The translations under genes and the position numbers were made by a program. A DNA stretch of 64,000 nucleotides from Zoogloea oleivorans. GTDB taxonomy: Bacteria > Pseudomonadota > Gammaproteobacteria > Burkholderiales > Rhodocyclaceae. The DNA is taken from the NCBI GenBank assembly GCA_030157785.1, contig JAOAUC010000077.1, positions 46,503-110,502 on the forward strand, in the 5' to 3' direction. Below the pieces are notes generated by a model. That model was not told the origin of the DNA and made no database searches. It saw only the letters and a list, made by a program, of their open reading frames with translations. Below, piece after piece: positions 52,252 to 61,530 of this stretch (positions are counted from its first letter, which is position 1; every line of letters begins with the position of its first letter).

Positions 52252-53211
52252 TCAACGCTCGTCGCGGCGATCGCCGCGGGGGCCGTTGCCACGTTCGTTA
52301 CCCCGGTTCGGCTCGCGGTTCTGTTGCGGGGGGGCAACCTGCGGGCGAGGCTGGGGCGCCGGCTGTGCCTGCTCCTGACGCGGCGGGCTGGCGCGCTCAC
52401 GCTGCTGGATGAGTTGCAGGGGCGCGGGTTGCGGCTGGGGCTGCTGGCCTTGCTGGGTGGCCCGGTCGCGCAGTTGCAGTAATTGCAGCTGGGGTTGTGC
52501 TTCCGGTTCGCGCTGCATCTGGCGGGGCGGAGGGATTTGCTGTCCCTGCTCCTGGCGCTGCGGGGCGGGGCGCTCTCGTTCCCGTTCCCGTTGTTGCGGC
52601 GGCGCTTGCTGTTGCCATTGGGGCTGTTGCTGGGGGCGCTCCCTCTCCCGTTCCTGCATTGGCGGGTAGGGTCGTGCGCGTTCGCGTTCGCGCTCCCGTT
52701 CATTGTCACGCTCGTGATCCCGATCCCTGTCCTGGCGGGGCGGGAAGGGTTGATTCCAGCTACCCCGGTGTTCGGGGTAGGGCATGGCGCGCGGGGGCAT
52801 CGGGCGCGGTTGCGGCTGACGCCAGTGACGGGGCTCGTTGTACCAGGGCTGGTTGCGGTAATGGTGGCTCCAGTAGTCGCCCATGATGAAGGTAACCAGC
52901 GGAATGCCGATGAAGCTGCCGTACTGGGGGATGGGCAGTGCGTCGCCCATCCACGCATAGGACAGGCTGCCGCCGTAAACCCAGCCGCGCTGGCCGTCGG
53001 GGAGTATTACGTCGCACCACTGGTAGCCCGGCAGGCAGCCGGCCACCTGGACGCCCACGCCCGGGTAGAGGGTGAACAGGATCGGATAGTCGGTGTCGGG
53101 GCCGGCATAAAGCTGGACCGGCGCGCTGATGTAAACCTGTTGCGCCTGGGCGGCTGCGGGCAGCAGCAGGGCGGCCAGGGCAAGGGGGCGAAGCAGGGAA
53201 CGAAGGGACAT
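52252..53211 (-). CDS. Secreted SH3-domain protein with Gln/Arg/Pro-rich tail
   Basis: 319 aa from the ATG at 53211; the longer ORF to 54342 is antisense to the next gene. Signal peptide (LRPLALAALLLPAAAQAQQ), then a bacterial SH3 domain (VYISAPVQLYAGPDTDYPILFTLYPGVGVQVAG, WCDVILPDGQRGWVYGGSLSY) of the YraI type. The C-terminal 190 residues are low complexity (Arg/Glu and Gln/Pro repeats). Convergent with hoxC before the phage entered. Role unknown; likely periplasmic. Confidence 0.85.
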   Translation of the reverse strand: MSLRSLLRPLALAALLLPAAAQAQQVYISAPVQLYAGPDTDYPILFTLYPGVGVQVAGCLPGYQWCDVILPDGQRGWVYGGSLSYAWMGDALPIPQYGSFIGIPLVTFIMGDYWSHHYRNQPWYNEPRHWRQPQPRPMPPRAMPYPEHRGSWNQPFPPRQDRDRDHERDNERERERERARPYPPMQERERERPQQQPQWQQQAPPQQRERERERPAPQRQEQGQQIPPPRQMQREPEAQPQLQLLQLRDRATQQGQQPQPQPAPLQLIQQRERASPPRQEQAQPAPQPRPQVAPPQQNREPNRGNERGNGPRGDRRDER

Positions 53212-53436
53212 GGTGTGCTCCCGGAGGAGTGAAAAGAGGCGGATCAGGGGGCGATTCGGTGGCCGGTCAATCAGCCGGCCTTGCCATCGTAGAACGCGCG
53301 AGGCGAGCTGTCCGGCTGACATCGACTGTGTAAGCGCACATTTCCGGGCAAGCCTGTGAGCTCCCCCTGTGACGGTAAAGTTGTGGGCTGCGTGGCCGTT
53401 GAGTCGGGCATATCCCTGCATTATGAGGAGTCCGCC

Positions 53437-54462
53437 ATGAAAATCGCTGCCGCCAGTCTTGAGCTTGCCGCCTTCCATCACAGTTCCAGCAAGGTTGAAG
53501 TAGAGGAGCGCCTGGCGGCGTGGGTGGGGCGACGGCAGCCTTCGCGGGCGGACGGCGAGGGGGCGCAGGCGTCCCGCAATGTGCTGCTCTCCGATGCGGG
53601 GCGGCAGGCTTTGAGCGGCGACAAGGGCGTGACGGTCGGAGCCAGCGCCCCGGTGTCCGGCGATGGCGTGGAAAACGACCCGAAGCTGGAGCTCCTCAAG
53701 GCCATTGTCGAAATGCTCACCGGTGAGCACATCAATCTGATGTCGGCCTCGGATGTGGCGCCGAATGGCCAGCCGGCCGGCGCTGCCGCACCGGTGCCTG
53801 AATTCGGCCTCGAGTACGATCGCACCGAAACCCGGCAAACCACCGAAGAAACGGGCTTCGAGGCGAGCGGGACGATTCGTACCGCCGATGGGCAGGACAT
53901 CCAGTTCAGTGTCGGCCTGTTCATGTCGCGCAGCGAAACGCAAACCAGCAGCTTCAGCCTGCGAGCCGGCAACGCGGTGAACAAGGATCCGCTGGTGGTC
54001 AATTTTGGCGGCAACGCGGCGAGCCTGCGCAACCAGCATTTCAAGTTCGATCTGATGGGCGACGGCAAGCAGGTGGATGTGCCGGTGCTTGGCCAGGGCA
54101 GCGGCTTTCTGGTGCTCGACGCGGTGGGCAGCGGCAAGGTGGCGTCCGGCAAGCAGTTGTTCGGGCCGGCCAGCGGCGACGGTTTTGCCGATCTGGCCAA
54201 GTACGACAGCGATGCCAATGGCTGGATCGATGAGGCCGACCCGGTGTTTCAGCGCCTGGGCGTATGGACGCCGGATGCCAGGGGCGGTGGCGCGGTAGCG
54301 AGCCTGGCCGGTGCCGGTGTGGGGGCGCTGTACCTGGGGCACAGCGCAACGCCCTTTACGCTTAAGGACGGGGCCGAGCTGGGCGCGGTGCGCAGCTCCG
54401 GCATTTATGCCCGCGAGGACGGCAGCGTGGGCACCCTGCAGCAGGTGGACCTGAAGGTCTGA
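53437..54462 (+). CDS. Hypothetical protein with EF-hand-like calcium site
   Basis: 341 aa from the ATG at 53437 (GAGGAG upstream). No signal peptide. The C-terminal part has DLAKYDSDANGWIDEADPVFQRLGVW, an EF-hand-like DxDxNGxIDxxD loop common in large VCBS-type and related proteins. The rest is beta-rich (GTIRTADGQDIQFSVGLFMSR). Function unknown. Confidence 0.7.
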   Translation: MKIAAASLELAAFHHSSSKVEVEERLAAWVGRRQPSRADGEGAQASRNVLLSDAGRQALSGDKGVTVGASAPVSGDGVENDPKLELLKAIVEMLTGEHINLMSASDVAPNGQPAGAAAPVPEFGLEYDRTETRQTTEETGFEASGTIRTADGQDIQFSVGLFMSRSETQTSSFSLRAGNAVNKDPLVVNFGGNAASLRNQHFKFDLMGDGKQVDVPVLGQGSGFLVLDAVGSGKVASGKQLFGPASGDGFADLAKYDSDANGWIDEADPVFQRLGVWTPDARGGGAVASLAGAGVGALYLGHSATPFTLKDGAELGAVRSSGIYAREDGSVGTLQQVDLKV

Positions 54463-54474
54463 GGCGCCCGGCTC

Positions 54475-55131
54475 TTACGGCTTGGGAGCCAGCAGGTAAA
54501 CCTTGGCCTCCATTTGCAGTGGCGGGCCATCGGGCTGGTCGGGGTCTTCTTCCGGTATGGTTTCGCCGTGCATCAGTTCGATGGTCCAGGCCGCGCCGTA
54601 AAGGGCGGTGACTTCCTCGTCGATGCGGTAAGGCGGCGGGGCCACGTCGCCTTCCGGCGATTCGGTGGTGAGCAGCAAGGTGCGGCTGGCCTTGGGCAGG
54701 ATGCGGATCATGTGCGCGGCGTAGTCGCGGCGGGTGGCTTCGGGCAGGGCGGTGAGGGAGGTGCGGTCGTACACCACGGCGATGCCGGCGACGTGGGCCG
54801 GGTTGAGGTCGAAGAAGTCGCCACAGAGGATGGTCAGGTTGCCGTGGCGCCACGCCATGAAGCGGCCTTCCTTGCGACGCGTCGGGGTGAGGCCGCTTTC
54901 TTTGAACAGCGCGGTGATGGCGATGGGGCTGAGTTCCACGCCCAGCACCGGGTGGCCCTGCGCTGCCAGCCACACCAGATCGCGGCTCTTGCCGCACAGG
55001 GGGACGAGAATCGGCGCGCCGGCCGGCAGGCCGAGGTCGGGCCAGAAGCGCCGCAACAGCCCGTTGCCCCCGGCCTGATGGAACTCGATGTCGTTGCGTC
55101 GCCAGCTGTCGCGCCAGTCCTCGTTGCTCAT
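54475..55131 (-). CDS. tpm: Thiopurine S-methyltransferase
   Basis: 218 aa from the ATG at 55131 with GGAG ahead. WRDSWRRNDIEFHQ, ILVPLCGKSRDLVWLAAQGHPVLGVELSPIA (SAM-binding) and VYDRTSLTALPEATR are bacterial TPMT signatures. It methylates thiol, selenium or tellurium compounds with S-adenosylmethionine. Family knowledge links it to tellurite or selenite detoxification. Confidence 0.9.
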   Translation of the reverse strand: MSNEDWRDSWRRNDIEFHQAGGNGLLRRFWPDLGLPAGAPILVPLCGKSRDLVWLAAQGHPVLGVELSPIAITALFKESGLTPTRRKEGRFMAWRHGNLTILCGDFFDLNPAHVAGIAVVYDRTSLTALPEATRRDYAAHMIRILPKASRTLLLTTESPEGDVAPPPYRIDEEVTALYGAAWTIELMHGETIPEEDPDQPDGPPLQMEAKVYLLAPKP

Positions 55132-55313
55132 GGTGTCTCCTCGGGGCTCAAAAGGGCCGAACACGACTCCGGGGAGCAATGCAGGGTGGGGTATGGCCTC
55201 GTGAGACGCAAGTTCCGGGCCGTGCCGGATCGGCCGGCCGAAACGGGGCTGTGGGTGGCAAGGCCTGTCGGAGAGCCTCCGGCAGGTGGTCTGGCGGATG
55301 GTCCGGGTCGTGT

Positions 55314-55751
55314 TTACGCCACTGCCGGTGCGCCGATCTTGACCCGGAAGGCCTCCGGGATGCCGGCGGCCCGCTTGGCGGCGTAGTCGAAGAAGAGGAT
55401 GCCCATCTTGCCGCGGGCCACTTCGCGGCCGCTGGCCTTGTCGGCCACGCGCCACATCAGGTCGAAGCCGTACTTGTTGAAGTCGGTGGGGGCCATCGAG
55501 AAGACCAGGGTTTCGCCGTGGAAGGCTTCGGACTTGTACTGCAGCGCGGCGTCGGCGACCACGATGCCGACCCCTTCCACGTCCAGCTCGTCGTAGCCAA
55601 ATGAACGGAAAAAGCGCACGCGGGCTTCCGACAGCAGGGCGATGAGAGCGGCGTTGTCGAGGTGCTGGGCTTTGTTGATGTGGGTGATGTAGATCGGCAC
55701 ATCGGTGGAGAACAGGAAGTGCTCGGGCAGATCGATGAGGATGCGGGCCAT
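55314..55751 (-). CDS. Acyl-CoA thioesterase (4HBT hotdog fold)
   Basis: 145 aa from the ATG at 55751. PIYITHINKAQHLDNAALIALLSEARVRFF follows the pattern of YbgC/4-hydroxybenzoyl-CoA-type thioesterases (catalytic His/Asp region 'H.d...y...ar'), and GETLVFSMAPTDFNKYGFDLMWRVADKASGREVARGKMGILFFD the rest of the hotdog strand order. Substrate unknown. Confidence 0.75.
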   Translation of the reverse strand: MARILIDLPEHFLFSTDVPIYITHINKAQHLDNAALIALLSEARVRFFRSFGYDELDVEGVGIVVADAALQYKSEAFHGETLVFSMAPTDFNKYGFDLMWRVADKASGREVARGKMGILFFDYAAKRAAGIPEAFRVKIGAPAVA

Positions 55752-55884
55752 GGGGAAGGTCCTGGTGGAAGGCGGGTCGGAAAGTGTCCGATTATCGCAG
55801 TGCAGCGATCTTGAGGGGGCGTCGATTGCGCCCGTGTCATGGGCGCAGGCAGAATGGGCCGATTGATCCTGTCCGGAGTCCCCC

Positions 55885-56343
55885 GTGGAACGCTTCACCA
55901 TTTCTCTCGACGAAGACCTGGCTCGCGAGTTTGACGCATTGATTGCCGCGCGGGGTTACTCCAACCGTTCCGAAGCGGTGCGCGACATCCTGCGTGCCCA
56001 GATCGAAAGCCGCCGCCTGGCCAGCGAGGAGGCGAGCCACTGCATCGCCAACCTGTCCTACGTGTACAACCACCACGAGCGGGAGCTGGCCGAGCGGGTG
56101 ACCCAGGATCAGCATGAGCACCACGACTTGTGTGTGGCCACGCTGCACGCCCACCTGGATCACGACAACTGCATGGAGAGCGTGATCCTGCGCGGCCCGA
56201 CCACCGAGGTGCGGGCCTTTGCCGAGGCGCTGATCGCCAAACCAGGCATTCGCCATGGGGCGCTCAATCTGGTGACGGCCGAATTCCGCAGCCAGCCGCA
56301 TTCTCATTCCCACTCCCATGGCCACTATCGGCCGCGGAGCTGA
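55885..56343 (+). CDS. nikR: NikR, nickel-responsive transcriptional regulator
   Basis: 152 aa, GTG start with GGAG ahead. Ribbon-helix-helix (ERFTISLDEDLAREFDALIAARGYSNRSEAVRDILR) then an ACT-like domain. Nickel ligands are His77, His88, His90 and Cys96, one off the E. coli numbering (His76, His87, His89, Cys95). An unusual His-rich tail (HSHSHSHGH) follows. NikR represses nickel uptake when Ni is plentiful; a matching operator sits before the nickel operon at 58606. hoxJ starts 3 bp downstream. Confidence 0.95.
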   Translation: MERFTISLDEDLAREFDALIAARGYSNRSEAVRDILRAQIESRRLASEEASHCIANLSYVYNHHERELAERVTQDQHEHHDLCVATLHAHLDHDNCMESVILRGPTTEVRAFAEALIAKPGIRHGALNLVTAEFRSQPHSHSHSHGHYRPRS

Positions 56344-56346
56344 GCC

Positions 56347-57693
56347 ATGAGCAATCCGGAGCGCCCGCTGCCCGAGTCCTCCGCCCTGCTGGCCGCGGCG
56401 CCGGAGGGGGTGGGCGAAGGGGCGTGGATCGACGTGATCCAGAAGATGGACGAGGTCTATTCGGACCTGCTTCAGTACGAGGTGGCACTGGAGGAGAAGA
56501 ACGCCAGGCTGGAAGAGAGCCAGGGCTTCATCCTGTCGGTGCTGACCTCCATTTCCGACATTCTGGTGGTGTGCGACCGGGGCGGGCGCATCGAGGATGT
56601 GAACCGTTCGCTGGAGGTCTTCACCGGGCGCTCGCTGAATGAACTGCGCGGTAGCCTGTTCTTCGATCTGCTGGCCGACCAGGCTGCGGTGGGCGTGGCG
56701 AAGGGCCTCTTCGCCCTGCGCAGCGATGCGCCGGTACACGATTGCGAGCTGGCCCTGCGGGCTGCCGACGGCAGTGCGGTGCCGGTGTCGCTCAACTGCA
56801 CGCCGCGCTATTCGTCGGTGGGCAAGTCGCTCGGCGTGGTGGTCACCGGCCGGCCGGTGGGCGAGCTGCGCAAGGCTTACTCGGCGCTGCGCCAGGCCCA
56901 CGACGACCTGAAGCGCACCCAGCAGCAGCTTCTGCATTCCGAGAAGATGGCGTCGCTCGGGCGGCTGGTGGCAGGGGTGGCCCATGAGCTCAACAACCCG
57001 ATCAGCTTCATCCTCGGCAATACCCATGCGCTGAAGCGCTACGCCGCGCGGCTGGGCGAATACCTGGCGGCCGTGCACAGCGGTGAACAGCCCGAGGCGC
57101 TGCTGGCATTGCGCGAGCGCCTGCGCATCGATCGCATTCTTGGTGATCTCGACCCGCTCATCGAAGGCACCATCGAGGGGGCCGAGCGGACCCGCGATAT
57201 CGTGGATGGCCTCAAGCGCTTCTCGGCGCTGGACCGGGAGGAGAGCGCCCGCTTCGATCTGGTGACGGTGGTCGAGCGCTCGGTGAGCTGGGTCTGCAAG
57301 GCGGCACCCGAGCGTTTCGTCGTGACGGTGAGGCTGCCGGACAGCCTGCCGGTGATCGGCTCATCGGGGCAGATCCAGCAGGTGGTGATGAACCTGGTCC
57401 AGAACGCCTGCGATGCGACGGCGGAACAGGGCGTGGCGCGGCTGGAAATTGCCGGCGTGGTGGAAGGGGCGGATGTGGTGCTGCGTTTCCACGACAACGG
57501 GCCGGGTATCGAGGCCCGCCATCTGGCGCACATCTTCGATCCCTTCTTCACCACCAAGCCGGTGGGGAGCGGCACCGGGCTGGGTTTGTCGATCAGCTAC
57601 GGGATTGTCGAGCGTCACGGGGGCAAGCTGCTGGCGGCCAATCATGCCGATGGCGGCGCCGAGTTCGTGCTGCGCCTGCCGTTGACCCGCTGA
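56347..57693 (+). CDS. hoxJ: HoxJ/HupT histidine kinase of the hydrogen sensor
   Basis: 448 aa soluble kinase. N-terminal helical segment (about 25-60), PAS domain (about 62-175), HisKA with phospho-acceptor His213 in LVAGVAHELNNP, and a HATPase_c domain with N, D.GPGI, FDPFFTTKP and GTGLGLSIS motifs. No membrane segment. HoxJ homologues receive the H2 signal from HoxBC and act on HoxA. Here it lies about 42 kb from hoxC because of the prophage and intervening genes, but is directly behind nikR. Confidence 0.88.
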   Translation: MSNPERPLPESSALLAAAPEGVGEGAWIDVIQKMDEVYSDLLQYEVALEEKNARLEESQGFILSVLTSISDILVVCDRGGRIEDVNRSLEVFTGRSLNELRGSLFFDLLADQAAVGVAKGLFALRSDAPVHDCELALRAADGSAVPVSLNCTPRYSSVGKSLGVVVTGRPVGELRKAYSALRQAHDDLKRTQQQLLHSEKMASLGRLVAGVAHELNNPISFILGNTHALKRYAARLGEYLAAVHSGEQPEALLALRERLRIDRILGDLDPLIEGTIEGAERTRDIVDGLKRFSALDREESARFDLVTVVERSVSWVCKAAPERFVVTVRLPDSLPVIGSSGQIQQVVMNLVQNACDATAEQGVARLEIAGVVEGADVVLRFHDNGPGIEARHLAHIFDPFFTTKPVGSGTGLGLSISYGIVERHGGKLLAANHADGGAEFVLRLPLTR

Positions 57694-57697
57694 ATGT

Positions 57698-57722
57698 AAA
57701 AAACCCGCCGAAGCGGGTTTTT
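57698..57722. terminator. Bidirectional terminator between hoxJ and the PEP-CTERM gene
   Basis: AAACCCGC-CGAA-GCGGGTTT with A/T runs on both sides. Serves both convergent genes. Confidence 0.9.
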
Positions 57723-57740
57723 GTGCGGCGGGAGAGTCGC

Positions 57741-58328
57741 TCAGGCCTTGCGGCGACGGCCCAGCATCGCGGCGCCCAGACCCAGGCCGACCAGGGCCAT
57801 GGAGGCGGGTTCCGGCACGGTGTTGCCGAAGGCATTGTCGGAATAGGTGCGGAAGGTGTAGTCGTAGCTCGGGAAAGAACCGTAGCCAGAGTTGGCATAC
57901 ACCTGGCCGTCGCCGTAGCCATTGTTGGTGTCACCATTGATGCCCATGGAGCTGTTGTTCGAGGTGAACACCAGGAAGTAGGTGGTGTCCGCCGCGATCG
58001 ACACCGGCGACCAGAACACGTCCAGCCAGTTGCCCGATACGCCGGTACCGGTTGCCGAGGCAAGCAGGTTGCCGCCATTGTTCGGGAGCTGGTCGTACAG
58101 GGAAATGGTGATGTCGCCTGTGCTGCCACTGCTCCACAGATGGATGCCCGCGCCAGCGATGTTGCTGGTGCTTTGCTGGAAGGACTGGGCCAGATCGGTC
58201 TGACCGAAACCGGCCATGTAGGTGTTGTTGCCCGGTGCGTCCTGGTCGAGGACAACAGCGGCCTGGGCGGCGCCGGCGAAGGCCAGGGCGATCGCCAGGG
58301 CGATCTGCTTGCGGATGGTGATTTTCAT
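57741..58328 (-). CDS. PEP-CTERM secreted protein
   Basis: 195 aa. Signal peptide (ALAIALAFAGAAQA), beta-rich middle, and C-terminal VPEPASMALVGLGLGAAMLGRRRKA, the PEP-CTERM sorting tail (VPEP motif, hydrophobic helix, basic end) processed by an exosortase/EpsH system. Such proteins occur mainly in Gram-negative bacteria that make exopolysaccharide. Function of the body unknown. Confidence 0.9.
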   Translation of the reverse strand: MKITIRKQIALAIALAFAGAAQAAVVLDQDAPGNNTYMAGFGQTDLAQSFQQSTSNIAGAGIHLWSSGSTGDITISLYDQLPNNGGNLLASATGTGVSGNWLDVFWSPVSIAADTTYFLVFTSNNSSMGINGDTNNGYGDGQVYANSGYGSFPSYDYTFRTYSDNAFGNTVPEPASMALVGLGLGAAMLGRRRKA

Positions 58329-58592
58329 GGTGTCCCTTGTCTGAGATCGATGGCGTTTGAACTGGGGCCAGAATGGGCCCCGGCCTTGATATGTGGCGTG
58401 ACAGAGTTCACGGCATCGGGGGGTGAGCCAGACGATTGTGTCCCATTGTGAAATCGGTCATGGAGCAGGGGGTGACAGATTTTGTGGCTGGATTCGGGCT
58501 GGTGGAAAGTGCCGCTGGTGATTGAGTGGCAATCTGGCCGCTGACTTGCCACCCGGAGGTGGTGCAGGCCTGATTTGGCGGCGTTTTTTTTC

Positions 58593-58608
58593 TGGCACGG
58601 ATGTTGTA
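58593..58608 (+). promoter_or_regulatory. Candidate sigma54 (-24/-12) promoter
   Basis: TGGCACG-N4-TTGTA compared with the consensus TGGCACG-N4-TTGCA; the single mismatch is at the conserved -12 C. A T-tract sits upstream. HoxA, encoded in this window, is a sigma54-type activator, so it is a possible regulator. Sequence match only. Confidence 0.5.
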
Positions 58609-58632
58609 TGAACTAATATAGTTTCTTCATAC
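58606..58632. promoter_or_regulatory. Candidate NikR operator
   Basis: GTATGA-N15-TCATAC, the two half-sites of the E. coli nik operator (GTATGA-N16-TCATAC) with a spacer one base shorter. It overlaps the end of the promoter element above and lies 20 bp before the NiCoT start, so bound NikR would block transcription at high nickel. Confidence 0.75.
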
Positions 58633-58651
58633 GCGCTTGCGAGCCGACCCC

Positions 58652-59473
58652 ATGTCTGCCTTCCCGACCGATAGCCTCGCCCTCGTTCTGCTGGTCTTTG
58701 TCCTCGGTCTCAAGCATGGCTTCGACGCCGACCACCTGGCCACCATCGACGGCCTGACGCGCTATAACGCCCGCGCCAACCCGCGTCTGGCGCGCTTCTG
58801 CGGGACGCTGTTTTCCCTTGGCCACGGGGCGGTGGTGCTGGCGATTGCCCTGGGTGTCAGCGTCTTGTCGCGGGGCTGGACGCCGCCGGAATGGCTCGAG
58901 TTGTCAGGTGCATGGATTTCCATCGGCTTTCTGGCGCTGCTCGGCGTGCTCAATTTGCGTGCAGTATTTGCTGCCGAGGCGCACGAAATGGTGCATCCGG
59001 TGAGCCTCAAGGGGCGTTGGCTCGGGCGTCTCGGGCGGGTTGCCCATCCGGGCAGCGTGGCCCTGGTGGGGGCGCTTTTCGCCCTGTCCTTCGATACGGT
59101 GAGCCAGACTGCGCTGTTTGCGGTGGCGGGTGTGCAGGCCGGTGGCTGGCTTAGTGCGGTCGGCCTCGGCTTTGTCTTCATGCTCGGCATGTTGCTGGCG
59201 GATGGCGCCAACGGCTTCTGGATTGCCCGGCTCATTGCCCGGGCCGATGACGCCGCGCGGGTGGCATCCCGTGTGATGGCCCTGGCGGTGGGCGGCATGA
59301 GTCTGCTGGTGGCGGGCTATGGTCTGGCCCGGATGGCCATGCCCGGCGTCGGGGCATGGGGCGAGGGCAAGGAGCTGCTGCTTGGCTGTGCAGTGATTGC
59401 GGTGATCTTTAGCAGCTTCGTCCTTGGCAAGCGCCTGGCGCGGGGGCGTGGTGTGACAAGTCCGGCGGCCTGA
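58652..59473 (+). CDS. NiCoT-family nickel/cobalt permease
   Basis: 273 aa from the ATG at 58652. The signature HGFDADHLATID has the HX4DH nickel-binding motif of the family (His22, Asp27, His28). Multiple hydrophobic segments (LALVLLVFVLGLKHG, AVVLAIALGVSVL, AWISIGFLALLGVLN) fit eight helices. It imports Ni(II) into the cytoplasm with high affinity for hydrogenase and other nickel enzymes. HoxN is a known homologue. Confidence 0.88.
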   Translation: MSAFPTDSLALVLLVFVLGLKHGFDADHLATIDGLTRYNARANPRLARFCGTLFSLGHGAVVLAIALGVSVLSRGWTPPEWLELSGAWISIGFLALLGVLNLRAVFAAEAHEMVHPVSLKGRWLGRLGRVAHPGSVALVGALFALSFDTVSQTALFAVAGVQAGGWLSAVGLGFVFMLGMLLADGANGFWIARLIARADDAARVASRVMALAVGGMSLLVAGYGLARMAMPGVGAWGEGKELLLGCAVIAVIFSSFVLGKRLARGRGVTSPAA

Positions 59474-61530
59474 TGGAGGTTTTCTTGCTTGTCTTCCTGG
59501 CCATCATTGCCGGGCGGGCAATGGCTGGCGGAGAGCCGATGCTGGAAACCGTCGACGTTTTCGCCAGCCACGCCGAGTTGCTCGGTGTGGCTGGCAGTGC
59601 CAGTGAAGGTTCGGTGACAGGAAGGCAACTGGAAAGGCGCCCCCTGCTGCGTCCGGCGGAAGTCCTCGAAGCCGTGCCAGGCCTGATCGTTTCCCAGCAC
59701 AGCGGCGACGGCAAGGCCAACCAGTATTACCTGCGTGGCTTCAACCTCGATCACGGTACCGATTTCGCCACCTGGTTGATGGGCATGCCGGTGAACATGC
59801 CGACTCATGCCCACGGGCAGGGCTATACCGATCTCAACTTCCTGATTCCCGAACTGGTGTCGACGGTGCGCTACCGCAAGGGGCCGTACCACGCGGACGA
59901 GGGCGACTTTTCGGCGGCAGGGGCTGTGCACATCGATTACCGGCGCAGTCTTCCGGAGGGCTTCGTGCAGGTCGAAGCCGGGCCGCATCAATATACGCGT
60001 CTGCTGGCGACCGGCTCGCGCCCGCTGGCCGAGGGCGGCCCGGTGCTGCTCGGTGCCGCCGAGGTGGCCTACAACAACGGCCCATGGGTCGAGCACGAGA
60101 ACCTGCGCAAGCTCAATGCGGTGCTGCGCCTTTCTGCCGGAACCGCCAGCAACGGTTGGTCGGCCACGGCGATGGCCTATCAGTCGGCGTGGACGGCGAC
60201 CGATCAGGTGCCGCGGCGGGCCGTTGAGGCGGGGCTCATCGACCGTTTCGGCAGCCTCGATCCGACAAGCGGCGGCAAGACCCGCCGGGCCAGCCTGTCG
60301 GCCGAATGGGCGAGCACCGATGCGGCTGGTCAATCGCGGGCGAGCGCCTACTTCATCGACTATCGCCTCGATCTCTTCTCCAATTTCACCTACGCCCTCG
60401 ATAACCCGGTGCGTGGTGACCAGTTCGAGCAGGCCGACCGGCGCCAGACGCTGGGCGCTGCTGGCAGCCGCACCTGGTTTGCCGGTTGGGCGGGGCGGCC
60501 TGTGGAGCTGACGCTGGGCAGCCAGTTCCGCCACGACCACATCGGCCAGGTCGGGCTCTTTCTCACCGAGGCCCGGCAGCGTTACGGCACGGTGCGTGAC
60601 GACCGTGTCGAGCAGAGCAGCCTCGGGCTCTTCAGCGAAGCCCGGGTGCAGTGGCTGGACGCACTGCGTACCACGCTGGGGGTACGGGCCGACCAGTATC
60701 GTTTCGACGTGGACAGCGACATCCTGGCCAACAGCGGACAGGCTGCAGCCCTGATTGTTGCCCCCAAGCTTGGCGTTGTCCTCGGGCCGTGGAGGCGGAC
60801 CGAGTTCTATGCCAACTACGGCCATGGCTTTCACAGCAATGACGCCCGCGGGACGACGATTCGCGTGAATCCGGATGTACGCAGTGCCGACTACGGCGGG
60901 GCGGTGGCGCGGGTCAGGCCGCTCGCCCGTGCGCGTGGGGCGGAAGTCGGCCTGCGCAGTGCCCCGGTGGCTGGGTGGCTGACAAGCCTGGTCCTGTGGC
61001 GGCTGGATATCGCCTCCGAGCTGCTGTTTGTCGGTGACGCCGGCATCACCGAAGCGAGCCGCCCATCCCGCCGTCAGGGCGTGGAGTGGAGCAATTCCTG
61101 GATGCCTCTCGCCGGCGTTACGGTGGATGCGGATGTGGCGGTGTCCAGTGCGCGCTTTCGGGATGCCGACGCGGCAGGCCGCCACATTCCAGGGGCGATC
61201 GGCAGGGTCGCCTCCCTTGGGGCTGTGCTGGATGCCGGTGGCCGCTACTTTGGCGGCCTGCGAGTGAGATATTTTGGCTCCCGCCCACTGATCGAGGACA
61301 ATTCGGTACGATCTGCATCCTCGACCTTGACCAATCTTAAGGTCGGCTACCGTGCCGACCGGCACATTACGCTGTCGCTGGAGGTGTTGAACCTGTTCAA
61401 CCGCCAGCTCAGCGACATTGATTACTACTACGAGTCCCAGTTGAAAACCGAAACCGCGCCTGTCGCCGACCTCCATTCCCACCCGTCCGAGCCCCGCAGT
61501 CTGCGGCTCGCCGTGCGCATGGCCTTGTGA
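59473..61530 (+). CDS. TonB-dependent outer-membrane receptor, probably for nickel or cobalt
   Basis: 685 aa. Signal peptide (VFLLVFLAIIAGRAMA), plug domain with VDVFASHAELL and the TonB-box-like start, EAVPGLIVSQHSGDGKANQYYLRGF, then a beta-barrel ending in LRLAVRMAL (C-terminal aromatic-poor but similar). It follows the NiCoT gene with an overlap of one base, so outer- and inner-membrane import are coupled. Substrate from context only; nickel chelates are plausible. Confidence 0.8.
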   Translation: MEVFLLVFLAIIAGRAMAGGEPMLETVDVFASHAELLGVAGSASEGSVTGRQLERRPLLRPAEVLEAVPGLIVSQHSGDGKANQYYLRGFNLDHGTDFATWLMGMPVNMPTHAHGQGYTDLNFLIPELVSTVRYRKGPYHADEGDFSAAGAVHIDYRRSLPEGFVQVEAGPHQYTRLLATGSRPLAEGGPVLLGAAEVAYNNGPWVEHENLRKLNAVLRLSAGTASNGWSATAMAYQSAWTATDQVPRRAVEAGLIDRFGSLDPTSGGKTRRASLSAEWASTDAAGQSRASAYFIDYRLDLFSNFTYALDNPVRGDQFEQADRRQTLGAAGSRTWFAGWAGRPVELTLGSQFRHDHIGQVGLFLTEARQRYGTVRDDRVEQSSLGLFSEARVQWLDALRTTLGVRADQYRFDVDSDILANSGQAAALIVAPKLGVVLGPWRRTEFYANYGHGFHSNDARGTTIRVNPDVRSADYGGAVARVRPLARARGAEVGLRSAPVAGWLTSLVLWRLDIASELLFVGDAGITEASRPSRRQGVEWSNSWMPLAGVTVDADVAVSSARFRDADAAGRHIPGAIGRVASLGAVLDAGGRYFGGLRVRYFGSRPLIEDNSVRSASSTLTNLKVGYRADRHITLSLEVLNLFNRQLSDIDYYYESQLKTETAPVADLHSHPSEPRSLRLAVRMAL

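Larger units (their letters stand above)
58329..58651. other. Regulatory region between the PEP-CTERM gene and the nickel operon
   Basis: 323 bp without a gene. The right part holds a sigma54-like promoter and a NikR operator for the nickel operon. The left part serves as leader for the minus-strand PEP-CTERM gene. An eight-T run at 58583-58590 precedes the promoter. No further structure seen. Confidence 0.6.
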
